DNA from: Coemansia sp. RSA 487
Taxonomy: Eukaryota; Kickxellomycota; Kickxellomycetes; Kickxellales; Kickxellaceae
Direction: 5' to 3'
DNA length: 64,000 nt
Assembly (NCBI GenBank): GCA_027577595.1
Contig: JANBRJ010000006.1
Coordinates: 124,001 to 188,000 of the forward strand
Part shown: positions 51,858 through 61,382 of the stretch, one piece after another
Numbering within the stretch: position 1 is the first letter of the stretch
Layout: every line of letters begins with the position of its first letter
Position numbers and translations under genes: made by a program
The notes under the pieces: model-generated
What the model was told of the DNA's origin: nothing
Databases searched by the model: none
The model's input: only the letters and a program-made list of their open reading frames with translations

Positions 51858-52545
51858 TTATAGACAGAAATTGGCGCAAGCAAAGAGATTGACCTAGGAA
51901 ATTGGCGAAACCGACTGAACGGCACTTTGAATTTGGACAAGGAAAAGATAAGGATATAATAATGGATAATAATAATAATAATACTAGACGTGTACAAACA
52001 GAAAAATTTGTGCTGTATTGACAGTGTAGAGAACTATTTTTAAAGGCAAAAGACACTGAAGAAGAGAAACGAGAAGACAAAAGCGACCAAAGATAAAATC
52101 GGTGAAAATTTACAGCAGCAGCAGCAGCGCTTTGAACATCAATCAGTTTATGGCTCTGACGCCCAGAGAAATTAAGCTGTGAGAAATTACTTTTTCTTTC
52201 TCCCCCAATATTCAATGACGCCAGAGCGTTACTGCTAAACAGGAAGGACATCAAAAATCTGGAGAGGCGTCTGCACCACCGCCAAAAATGGGCAAAGTGC
52301 TCTGCGCTACCCGATTTCGGGGCTTATGCTGGGTGAACAAAAGGGTCTAGAAAAAGGCTCAATATGGCGAAAGCAAGCGCCTCTTTCCATGCAGCCTAGC
52401 TTGTTGCGTGTGCATAAGCTGCTCTGGAAGAAACCTCTTTTGGGCCAAGAGTCCATCGCATCATTCCGCCTAAAAGCCTCTAAAAATACGGTAAACATGC
52501 CACTATTCTCTCCCTTGTTCACCTTTTTTTTGGGTGTCATTCAAT
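51858..52545. other. Intergenic, promoter of the insulysin gene
   Basis: These 688 bases contain an AAT run (51959-51981) and a CAG run (52112-52127). No further gene is called. Confidence 0.45.
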
Positions 52546-54964
52546 CTATTCTGATGCTGGTGCCTTGCTACTGCTACCTCTGCTATTGTCGGCGCCAGAT
52601 ACCTTGAGAAAGTCGCGCTCCAGAGAGATCAGTGATGCTGCGCCATTGTGCTGTGTGCTTAGCTCATTCAGCAGCGCCCCAGTCTGTCGTGAAATGTTCT
52701 CCAATGATGTCATCCGCGGCGCTCCTTCCGACGCTGATATGGCCATCTCCACAAGGCGCGCCAGTGGCTTGCAGGCGCTGGGATCGAGCAGCGCTGCAAT
52801 CGGACTCTGTGCCGGATCGGCGTATGCCAGAAGCGAGAACGTATGCACAAGCCCTTCGCGGATTATTGGGTTTGGCGACGATCCGTAGTCTGCCTGCAAC
52901 TGTCGCCCGTACTCCAGCATCACACGCACCAGCTGCGCCGGCTCCATTTTCCGCAAGTTTCTGATCTGTCCAAACTGCGTCCGCCAGTGCGGGGTTTCTG
53001 GCGCGTTTGTAACTGCCGCCAGCGATAACACGGATGAAGACTTTGTGTCGTCAACATCCATCATATTGCCAGGTGTACAGCCATCACCATCGTTTCTTTT
53101 CTCTGCTGTGTGCGCGTACGATGCGGGCGTGGCAAGCTGGCTGTCGTCATTGGGCACACAGTCCGCTATGTGGCATCCGCTTGCCGACCGTACAAGCTCG
53201 ATAAACTGACGGCACCGAAGCTGGAAAACAAGCGACTCATCCTCAAGCACACGCGGGTACGACTCCTGCAACAGCCCCAGCGCGTAGTCTATCTCGCCAT
53301 CGAAAATGTGCTTGCAAATCTGCCTGCGTGAATTGCGCTGTGCGTCCAGCTTGTTTATCCTATCCAAAACAGCCACAAGGTGCTCGCTGTCTTTCTTGCC
53401 AGCCAACCCGCTGTCTGCGCTGCACAGCCCAATCGCGTTCTTAATTAATGCACACGCTGTTGCATAGTGCTCGCTGTGGACTAGATACGAAATGACTATG
53501 CCAAGCGCCGCATCTGACCATCCAACCTGACCACTCTCTGGCGCGGTGTCCTGCCTTTCATTTCTAACCTTGAGCAGACCCGCAATTTGCACAAGCTCCG
53601 AGCCCTGCTTCTTGCTGCTGTCGCTTACGTCGCCAGGAAGGAGTGGGCTAAGTGGCGTTGTGCCAATCGTCTTCAACGCGTCCTCGTGTGCTGTTTCAAC
53701 GTAGTTGTCAATGTCAAACGCAAACGGTTTGCGCCCAAAATTAGCCACTATATGCTCTCCAGGCGTCCGCATTCCAATGCATGGAAACAGGTCCCTGGAT
53801 ACATCAATGACGCCAAATGCATAGCCCAGGAAAAAGCCGTTGCGCGTGAAGAATATCCGCTGCCGCACAAAGTCAATACCGCACCCAACAGTATCTCCTG
53901 TCGTGAACCGTGGTCCGTAGCCCGTCCCACGCCCATCGCCCCCAAAGACATGGCCATCATCCCCATGGTACCCCCACGATCCGATATCCCACCCAGGGAG
54001 CCGGTGGATGTTTAGACCGGCTCTTGAAAGCCCAACACCAATATAACCGCTCTGCCCACGGCTCTTGATTTGCACCTCAAAGTAATATACGCCAGTGCGC
54101 GTCGGGATACAAACATCGGTCAGAACCATAGCCGCGTCATTGTCCTGGCGGCCAGGACCTGTGTACCGAATAGTTACGCGGTCAGAGCCTATAGAAATAT
54201 TGTGCGAGTTCCGCAGTGGGGCCCATTCTGACGGCAGTCGCAGCCCTTCGGATTTTTCTGACGTAAAACGCGGCCGTGCTGTGCTGGTTACCATGTCCTC
54301 TGGTGAAGCCCGCTGCCTGAGCTGGTTGTTTTGGGTCTCGGTGGAGAGCTGTGCGTGCGTGATCTGGTCGGGCGGTATTCCCAAACCGTAGCCTCCAAGC
54401 TGAAGACCAGCAAAAGAGGTAGGCATGGCCGGACCGGGCGTGCAGTAGTGCGGCCATGTGTCCTGTACAAGTGTTTTGAAAAAGATATCCGGAGAAATGC
54501 TGGATACTAATGGCACCTGCGTGCCATTGACGCTGCTCGAAGCAGACACATCTCGATCGGATACACCATTTAACCGTCCACCCTGGCTTCTCGGGTGGCC
54601 TTTGCGTGCGCTTTTACGATATAAAGCTCCATAGGCCGTATTTTCGAGGTAGCGAGGCATAAAACTGAGTCGGGTGCGACTATCTTTGTGGCGGGGATGC
54701 TTGCCCACCTGGCGAGTCTCTGCCTGGCGAGAAGCACTGGCGATCAGCGATGGCAGGTCTTCGTATGACGCACCGATTCTTCCGTTGCCAAAAACATGGT
54801 CGTAGTTGTCATGATATACATCGTATACTTCGGACTCGTCGTAGTCATTGTTGCTGGCATTATCATCCTCGCCCTCAGACTCTTCAGTCGTGTTTTCATC
54901 GTGGCTTCCAGCCATTTCAGCATCCTCATCACCATCACCATCACCATCCTCTTCATCGTCGTCG

Positions 54965-54995
<31 letters not shown>

Positions 54996-55518
54996 TATCG
55001 TTATCGTTATCGTTGTCGTTATCGTTGTCGTTGTCGTTATCATCGTTGTCGTTGTTCTCGTCATCACTGCTGCCGCCGCGTCTTCTGTAACGTAACGGAG
55101 CATCGCGCTCATCTCCAGAGGCATTCTCACTGTCTCTATCTTCGTCGCTGTCGCTTCCAGACCCCTCGTCATCGTTGTCGTTGTCGCCACTAGCTTGTCC
55201 ACCATAGCTCCTTTCTCTGGCGTATCTCTCCGAATAAATGCCTCCGCCTGAAAGCGCGCTGTTGTCATGCTGCTCAAGCGTGCTGTCAATGTCCTGACCT
55301 CCGAATGCGGTTAACGCATGAGGCGCTGCTCGCGGCCCCAGGCGGCCATATACACGCATTAGTTCGGCATAGGACGCTTGGCTGGTGCGCCCAAGATCAG
55401 CAGAGGCATTGCTTTCGTCGTCCCTTTCGTCACCTTGAGAGACGCGGCGGTTCTGGGAGCCACGACGCATATTGATCCAGGTTGATCCAGCACCGATTCT
55501 TGGGCGTTGGTCGTCCAT
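52546..55518 (-). CDS. VID30: RanBP9/Vid30 (Gid1) scaffold of the GID/CTLH ubiquitin ligase
   Basis: A 990-residue protein from the ATG at 55518. The SPRY domain (about residues 425-600) contains TGVYYFEVQIKSRGQSGYIG and GWDIGSWGYHGDDGHVFGG; LisH-like text (about 668-695; ALGIVISYLVHSEHYATACA) and CTLH/CRA helices (ICKHIFDGEIDYALGLL, FQLRCRQFIELVR) follow. This order is that of RanBP9/10 and Vid30, which nucleate the GID/CTLH E3 complex (in yeast it degrades gluconeogenic enzymes). The N-terminal 270 residues are highly acidic with Asp-Asn repeats. LisH and CTLH mediate assembly. The C-terminal Ser/Ala tail is short. Single exon. Confidence 0.88.
54921..55060 (-). repeat. GAC/GAT-rich microsatellite coding Asp/Asn/Glu tract
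   Basis: Trinucleotide and hexanucleotide repeats (read on the minus strand as GACGAT, GACAAC, GATAAC units) encode a run of about 45 Asp, Asn and Glu residues in the RanBP9/Vid30 protein. The opposite strand reads as a poly-Val frame, which is a shadow. Confidence 0.9.
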
Positions 55519-56436
55519 GCAGGTAATTGGCTTCTAAGAAGAGCACGAAGCGGAGGGGGGATATAATGATATACAAAAGTCAGAAAGATAGCTCTTAAAC
55601 ACCTCTAATTAGCCGGATAAATCTGTTACAAATCCCTGTATGGAAATTCAGCCGCTCTCCTCTGTTGTTGGGCACAATTCCAAAACAGTACGGGAATAAA
55701 AAGCTGGATAAGAGGCGTAAATACCTTGTGGGTAAGAATTGTAAAGAATAGTCTATAGGCGCAAATGAAGTAAGAAGCGGGATAAATGATTAGAAAAGGA
55801 GAAAAAAAGTAAACTGAATTCACTGGTGAATCACTAAACAGGCGGAATGAAAGCGTATCGCTCATACAAAAGCACTATTAGTAGCCAGAGCAAAAAAGAA
55901 CAATGCGAAAGATATTAAATTATGTTTTGTTGAGAAAAAGAGTAGAAAGCAAAAGAATTGTCGCAGCGTACAAAACAATGGCTTTTTCTGTGTTCGCTGT
56001 GTTCTGGACTTTTCTTTTTGCCACACTGCTTTCCCCCTTCTCCCGCTGTTCAAAATTTTCGATCAATGTTTGCATGCTTTAAAAGTTAAGCATTTCAACA
56101 TCTTCAAGCACGATCATACTGTCAACCACGATCATACTGTCAACCACGAGTCGACTCTGAAGAATCAAAACGATCAAAATCTGCAACAAAAAAAAAGCGA
56201 CCAACTGTTTCTGTGATTTTGAAAGCTCTTTTGTACGCTGCTTTTTTTTATTTAATTTGTTTCTCCCCGAATCGTTGCAATCAAGCTTCTGGTACAATTG
56301 GCTTCAGTCAACAGTAAAGGTAGTTTTTTTTCACATTTAGCTTGACAAGGTGTATTGATGTACATAAAGAGCCTAAAAGTGCTCTTGGTTTAGCAACACA
56401 ACAAATCCCACAAAAAGGCTGCTATTTTTGTCCTCA
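55519..56436. promoter_or_regulatory. Divergent intergenic region VID30 / PRP5
   Basis: These 918 bases between divergent starts hold both promoters. AT-rich, with one 18 bp tandem duplication (56109-56144). No additional gene. Confidence 0.45.
56109..56144 (+). repeat. 18 bp direct repeat, two copies
   Basis: The unit CACGATCATACTGTCAAC occurs twice in tandem, about 290-330 bases upstream of the PRP5 start. Confidence 0.85.
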
Positions 56437-59400
56437 ATGACTCTTTCACGTTCATCTCGCAATCACAGTAGAGATTCGGTCAGGCAGAGAGATTCGCAGT
56501 CTTCAAACAGAACGTCACGCAGATGGACATCCAGCACCGACACGAACAGCGGTAATTCTCGCAGGAGAAGCAGGTCTCCTCCACCTTCGAGCCAGCGCAC
56601 AGCACGCCATGAGCGTAGTCCATCACCCAGAAGAACCGCTAAAGGCTCTGCAGCCACCAAGGCTGGAACAAGCGATTCGGACGATGTAAGGAAACTTTCA
56701 GTGAAGGAGCGGCTAGCCATGTGGAAGAAGCGCAAGGAGCTGGAAAAGGGGACAGGTTCTCCGACATCATCTGCTGCAGAGTCACCTGTCGAGCCTCCTA
56801 CAAGACCAATGAGCCGTACATCCTCAATGGCCGATGAGAGCAACGACAGCTCCCGCTTTGTCACCGCGCCTAGTTCGGTACCATCAGACCACGATCAAAA
56901 GTCGCCCACTTTTACATCAGCATCATCAGGAGAACAGCCAACTATGGCTAATAATAGTATGGCTACAGAACGCCAGCCACAGCCTCAGTCTCAGCAAGCC
57001 GGGATTAAGCTTAAGATGGGATTGGCTAGCTCGAAAGCCAAACCGCTTGGAAAGTTCGGCAAGGTCAAACTCGCCGGGCCCGCATTGGGTGCTAAAGCTA
57101 AACGCACAACGCTGAGCCGTCCTTCCCCTCTTGCTTCTAGCGTATTTGGCGCTGATACAGATGACAACGAAGTTGTACTTGGCTTAAGCGGCAATGGTGC
57201 CAAGCGTAAGCTGGTGCCCCTACCACCAATAGCATCGACCGATTACCAACTTGTAGACGGAGACACGCTGACCAGTAACAAAGCTGCCAGACCTCCTGTG
57301 TCGCAGCCTCTGTCCGAAAAGAACATGTCGATGGATGTTGACGGTAACGACGAGGTCGATCCACTGGAGGAGTACATGCAAAACATGGAGTCCCATGCAA
57401 AGCATATGGCTGAGGGCTCTACGAATGGCGGCGCAAAGGAAGGAGGTGCCGCTACTTTGGGTGCTATCAATGCGCATTCGTCAGCTGCAAACCAGGCTCT
57501 GGCCGAAGACGATATGGATGACATGGACGATATGGATGCCGACGTAGAAGATGTTCTGGCTCTTGCCGCAAAGCGCTTGAAAAGAAAGGAGATTGCTGCA
57601 GTGGATCATTCCAAAATGAAATACGAGAGTTTCAAAAGGAACTTTTACATTGAGCCTGCAGAGCTCCGCAACATGGATCCCGAGGAAGTGGATCGCATGC
57701 GTGCTGATCTTGGTGGAATCAAGATTCGTGGCGTCGATGCGCCAAAGCCAGCAACGAGCTGGTCACACTTTGGGCTTCCTGCAGCATGTGCAGACGTTAT
57801 CAAGCACCAAGGGTTTGAAAAGCCAACGCCGGTCCAAGCACAGACAGTGCCGGCTATCCTCAGCGGACGCGATGTCATCGGAGTGGCAAAGACCGGTTCT
57901 GGGAAGACACTGGCGTTTATTTTGCCAATGCTGCGCCATATCAAGGCACAGCGACCACTTGCCCAAGGCGATGGCCCGATTGGGCTGGTCATGACGCCAA
58001 CACGCGAACTTGCGGTGCAGATCCATCGCGAATGCAAGCCATTCTTGCGGCCGCTAGGACTTCGTGCAGTGTGCGCCTACGGCGGTTCAGCGATCAAAGA
58101 CCAGATTGGTGAGCTGAAGCGCGGCTGCGAGATTGTTGTATGCACGCCTGGGCGTCTAATCGATCTTCTGTGTGCCAACTCGGGACGTGTTACAAATCTA
58201 CACCGCGTTACTTATCTGGTTCTTGACGAGGCCGACCGCATGTTTGACATGGGGTTTGAGCCGCAAGTGTCCAAGATTGTTCAAATTGTGCGGCCGTCGC
58301 GCCAGACAGTGATGTTTTCGGCTACATTTCCACGCCAGATGGAGGCGTTAGCGCGCAAGACACTCCGCAGACCGCTGGAGATTGTTGTTGGTGGACGTGC
58401 GCTGATTCCGCCAGAAGTTACAATGCACGCAGCTGTTCTCGAAGCCAAAGACAAGTTTTTGCGGCTTTTAGGCATACTAGGCGAGTCGTTCAATAACAAT
58501 AGCGAAACGCTTGTGCTAATATTTGTCGACCGACAAGAGGCTGCAGACACGCTTCTGCGCGACCTCATGCACCGTGGCTACGTGTGCAACTCGCTCCATG
58601 GAGGCAAGGATCAGACGGACCGCGACCAGGCCATCATCGATTTCAAGAACCGCGTGTACTCTGTGCTGATCGCAACCAGCGTCGCTGCACGTGGGTTGGA
58701 TGTGCGTGGACTGAATGTGGTCATCAACTACGACTGCCCCAACCATATGGAGGATCTTGTTCATCGCGTTGGGCGCACAGGCCGTGCAGGCAACAAGGGT
58801 GATGCGTACACGTTCATTACGCCGGATCAGGATCGTTATGCGAACGAGGTTGTCAAGGCGATGAAGCTCAGCGAATTAACCCCGCCGGACGATGTTCAGG
58901 AGCTGGCTGATCTGTTCTTAGAAAAGGTGCGGCAAGGGAAAGAGCGCCATAGTAGCAGCAAGTCTGGCTTTGGCGGCAAGGGGCTTGAAAAGCTGGATAA
59001 GGACCGCAGTATGGTTAAGAAGATCCAGAAGATGACCTACGGATCGGCCGATGGAGATGCTCTGGATGATGATGACGAGGACGAGGATGAGGATGACAAC
59101 CATGTCGAACTCGATAGCGATGGCGAGATTGTGGTTTCTAGCAAGCGCAAGGCAATGGCCAAGGGCGATCAGTCCAAGGATGGCGAAGTTGTTCGAAGGC
59201 TTGCAAAGGCAAGCGATTCCCGTCGACCCAGCGTCGGCAGCAACCCAGCCAATGGCCACGGGTCTACAGGTATCCCGAATGGAAAGCAGGCACCAGCCTT
59301 GCAAACGCCCGCAGAGGCTTCTTTGACAGCCAACTCCGCAAATGCAGGTGCCATAGCCCCGGATGGTGGTATTTCAGATGCGACAAAGGCGGCAATTCTT

Positions 59401-60069
59401 GCAGCACAAGCTGCAGCACGCCGGCTGAATATCGGAGCCGAATCTAGATCACACAGTGCTGGAAATGGCGGGCCGCAGGTTTCAGCGCCTCTCAGTGTTG
59501 TGGATCAGATCAACCAACAGCTCGGGATATCACCAATATCGCCAACCAACAAAAGGGACGGCGTTTCTTCCGGCGGATCATCAAGAGGACGTGGGACAAA
59601 TACGCCTTCAAGAGGTGCAGGTGGCGGTGGTCGGGAAAACGGCGCTAGAACTGGCAGCAGTGCCTCGACAACAACTGCAGCAGCAGCTGGTGATTCTGCA
59701 TCTGGAACTCATGGCGGAAGCGCGTCTACTGCAGCCACGGCAGCTATACCTGTGGGTGCGTTTGGCTGTGAGCTGGATATCAATGACTACCCGCAGACGG
59801 CGCGCTGGAAGGCCACAAACCGCGACACCCTGACGCAGATCATCGAGCAGACTGGGGTTGCAATCACTACTCGTGGCATATTCGTGCCTCCCGGGAAGCC
59901 AGTTCCAGAGGGCGAGCGCAAGCTCTATCTGTCCATCGAGGGAGATGCTGAGCGCGCAGTCGAGCAAGCGAAGACCGAGATCAAGCGCATATTGACCGAA
60001 GCCACTGTCCATATCATGGAGCAGGATGCTCGGGCAGGCGGAGGTAGCGGTCGCTACTCTGTTGTATAA
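56437..60069 (+). CDS. PRP5: DEAD-box helicase PRP5/DDX46 (U2 snRNP, prespliceosome)
   Basis: Prp5/DDX46 remodels U2 snRNP and proofreads branch-site pairing. The protein has 1210 residues from the first ATG, 56437 (the frame is open from a TTG at 56428). An Arg/Ser-rich N-terminus (SRSSRNHSRDSVRQR), typical of splicing factors, is followed by a charged spacer and the DPLEEYM motif region near 305. The helicase core shows GFEKPTPVQAQTVPAIL (Q-motif), AKTGSGKT near 485, PTREL, DEADRMFDMGFEPQ near 597, SAT near 627, VAARGLDV and HRVGRTGRAG near 775. A C-terminal domain (about 1105-1195; DINDYPQTARWKATNRDTL, GIFVPPGK) is the PRP5/DDX46/DDX42-type KH-like end. Long Ala/Ser/Gly-rich inserts lie between. 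One exon. Confidence 0.94.
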   Translation: MTLSRSSRNHSRDSVRQRDSQSSNRTSRRWTSSTDTNSGNSRRRSRSPPPSSQRTARHERSPSPRRTAKGSAATKAGTSDSDDVRKLSVKERLAMWKKRKELEKGTGSPTSSAAESPVEPPTRPMSRTSSMADESNDSSRFVTAPSSVPSDHDQKSPTFTSASSGEQPTMANNSMATERQPQPQSQQAGIKLKMGLASSKAKPLGKFGKVKLAGPALGAKAKRTTLSRPSPLASSVFGADTDDNEVVLGLSGNGAKRKLVPLPPIASTDYQLVDGDTLTSNKAARPPVSQPLSEKNMSMDVDGNDEVDPLEEYMQNMESHAKHMAEGSTNGGAKEGGAATLGAINAHSSAANQALAEDDMDDMDDMDADVEDVLALAAKRLKRKEIAAVDHSKMKYESFKRNFYIEPAELRNMDPEEVDRMRADLGGIKIRGVDAPKPATSWSHFGLPAACADVIKHQGFEKPTPVQAQTVPAILSGRDVIGVAKTGSGKTLAFILPMLRHIKAQRPLAQGDGPIGLVMTPTRELAVQIHRECKPFLRPLGLRAVCAYGGSAIKDQIGELKRGCEIVVCTPGRLIDLLCANSGRVTNLHRVTYLVLDEADRMFDMGFEPQVSKIVQIVRPSRQTVMFSATFPRQMEALARKTLRRPLEIVVGGRALIPPEVTMHAAVLEAKDKFLRLLGILGESFNNNSETLVLIFVDRQEAADTLLRDLMHRGYVCNSLHGGKDQTDRDQAIIDFKNRVYSVLIATSVAARGLDVRGLNVVINYDCPNHMEDLVHRVGRTGRAGNKGDAYTFITPDQDRYANEVVKAMKLSELTPPDDVQELADLFLEKVRQGKERHSSSKSGFGGKGLEKLDKDRSMVKKIQKMTYGSADGDALDDDDEDEDEDDNHVELDSDGEIVVSSKRKAMAKGDQSKDGEVVRRLAKASDSRRPSVGSNPANGHGSTGIPNGKQAPALQTPAEASLTANSANAGAIAPDGGISDATKAAILAAQAAARRLNIGAESRSHSAGNGGPQVSAPLSVVDQINQQLGISPISPTNKRDGVSSGGSSRGRGTNTPSRGAGGGGRENGARTGSSASTTTAAAAGDSASGTHGGSASTAATAAIPVGAFGCELDINDYPQTARWKATNRDTLTQIIEQTGVAITTRGIFVPPGKPVPEGERKLYLSIEGDAERAVEQAKTEIKRILTEATVHIMEQDARAGGGSGRYSVV

Positions 60070-60835
60070 GACATAGACGTCAAGAACCAGCTACTATCAT
60101 TTATTTTTAACACTCAAGTGTTTTTAATGATATTTTTGTAAATATCTATTTCTAAGAAAAAGATCTGGACACAATTAAGAAAAGATGGTCTGACTTTAGA
60201 CAGGTAAATGTATGATCAACACATTGCAAGGGCACATGACCCCTTTTCTTTTTGGACAAAAGCATCATTCTTTTTGCGGCTTCACCAAGAAAGTATCTCG
60301 TGACATTCGAACGTTTTTGTTTCATCAGGCTCAAGGAATATTTGACCCTAATCCACTCCTCAGTAGTGTCTGGAACCAGATGGGATGACTATTTTAGAAA
60401 TACACTTCATATTCCAGTGGGGCTCAATGTGGGCCATATCCTCCTGTACTTTACATCACAATAATTATGTGTTGACACGCAAGCCAATAGAATTGGAGAC
60501 TGTGAGCTGGAATGTCGGTGGTAATGATGACATGTTTTAGCCTCTTGTTTTGGTCGCTCTGTGCAACAACACCACAAGGCAAGCCATTCCATTCTCTGTA
60601 TATAAAGAGCCATATGGGAAGAGGCCAATTTCTGTTCTTTTCTTTCATTATTTCCCACACATCTTTTCTTTCAGAATACAAACAGAAAACCCCCAATACT
60701 ATATTTTTTTCTTACAAACTGTCTAAACTATTGTAATTATCTTCAAAGCTTCGCCAAAGCACTAACTATTTTTGTATTTCAAGACATTATTCTCCAAGAC
60801 CAACAAACCTTTTGTATTTTTCAGCTTTAACAGAA
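60070..60835. promoter_or_regulatory. Intergenic region before the 123-residue gene
   Basis: These 766 bases hold the PRP5 3' end and the next promoter. TATATAAAG at 60599-60607 is a good TATA box but lies 229 bases before the ATG at 60836. A TTTTTCAG at 60817-60824 and a CTAAC-like site near 60760 suggest a 5'-UTR intron may fill the distance. Confidence 0.4.
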
Positions 60836-61207
60836 ATGGATAGCGAGGTCGTTGCCGAGAGAACCAACCGTGTCCCAGCCACGATGGTCGGAGGACGGCG
60901 TAAATCCCAGCCCAGCGCCCTGCCACACCTGCACCAAAAGGAGGAAACCCAGCAAGAGGCCAAGGATGCCCGCGACGAGGAAGGCGAATCGAAGGACCTC
61001 ATCCGCCAGGACGAGCTGGACAAGGAGTTCCTCCACAAGCAAACGCAGCAGCAGCAGCAAAGGGAAATGAATACCAAAAAGTTCACGAACGCCGAGCTCA
61101 ATCGTGCTCCAAACATCGTTGCGACAAAGAACATTAGACAGCCACAGCGCTTCCCTTCGGGTCTTCCTCTCCAGTCGCGAAAGATTATAAAGGAAATGAG
61201 CGGATAG
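60836..61207 (+). CDS. Small basic protein of unknown function
   Basis: A 123-residue hydrophilic protein from the ATG at 60836. The middle is a charged helix rich in Glu, Lys, Arg and Gln (about residues 32-85, ending in a poly-Gln run HKQTQQQQQ). The C-terminus, NRAPNIVATKNIRQPQRF then PSGLPLQSRKIIKEMSG, has low charge and the look of a short conserved motif. No membrane segment or signal peptide. I recognise no family. A TATA box upstream and AATAAA at 61299 downstream support a real transcript. It converges on UBP14 across 175 bp. Confidence 0.6.
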   Translation: MDSEVVAERTNRVPATMVGGRRKSQPSALPHLHQKEETQQEAKDARDEEGESKDLIRQDELDKEFLHKQTQQQQQREMNTKKFTNAELNRAPNIVATKNIRQPQRFPSGLPLQSRKIIKEMSG

Positions 61208-61298
61208 TCATGAAACGCAATATTACTGGGCGTGTGTGACGTAGGCATTCTGTTTTTTTCCCACTTTTCTTCTGTGGTGGTTTGTTTGCTTGTGCTCA

Positions 61299-61304
61299 AA
61301 TAAA
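61299..61304 (+). promoter_or_regulatory. Polyadenylation signal candidate
   Basis: AATAAA lies 92 bases after the stop of the small basic protein gene. Confidence 0.45.
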
Positions 61305-61382
61305 CTGATGGCCTTTACTTTTTTTTCGCAGTTCACCACTAGTCTTTAGCTAAATATAAAAACTACTAGTAATAGTATTCAA

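Noticed and set aside
54750-55193. Poly-Val, poly-Ser and His/Arg-rich plus-strand frames
   Set aside because: They are read from the trinucleotide repeat that codes the acidic tract of the RanBP9/Vid30 protein.
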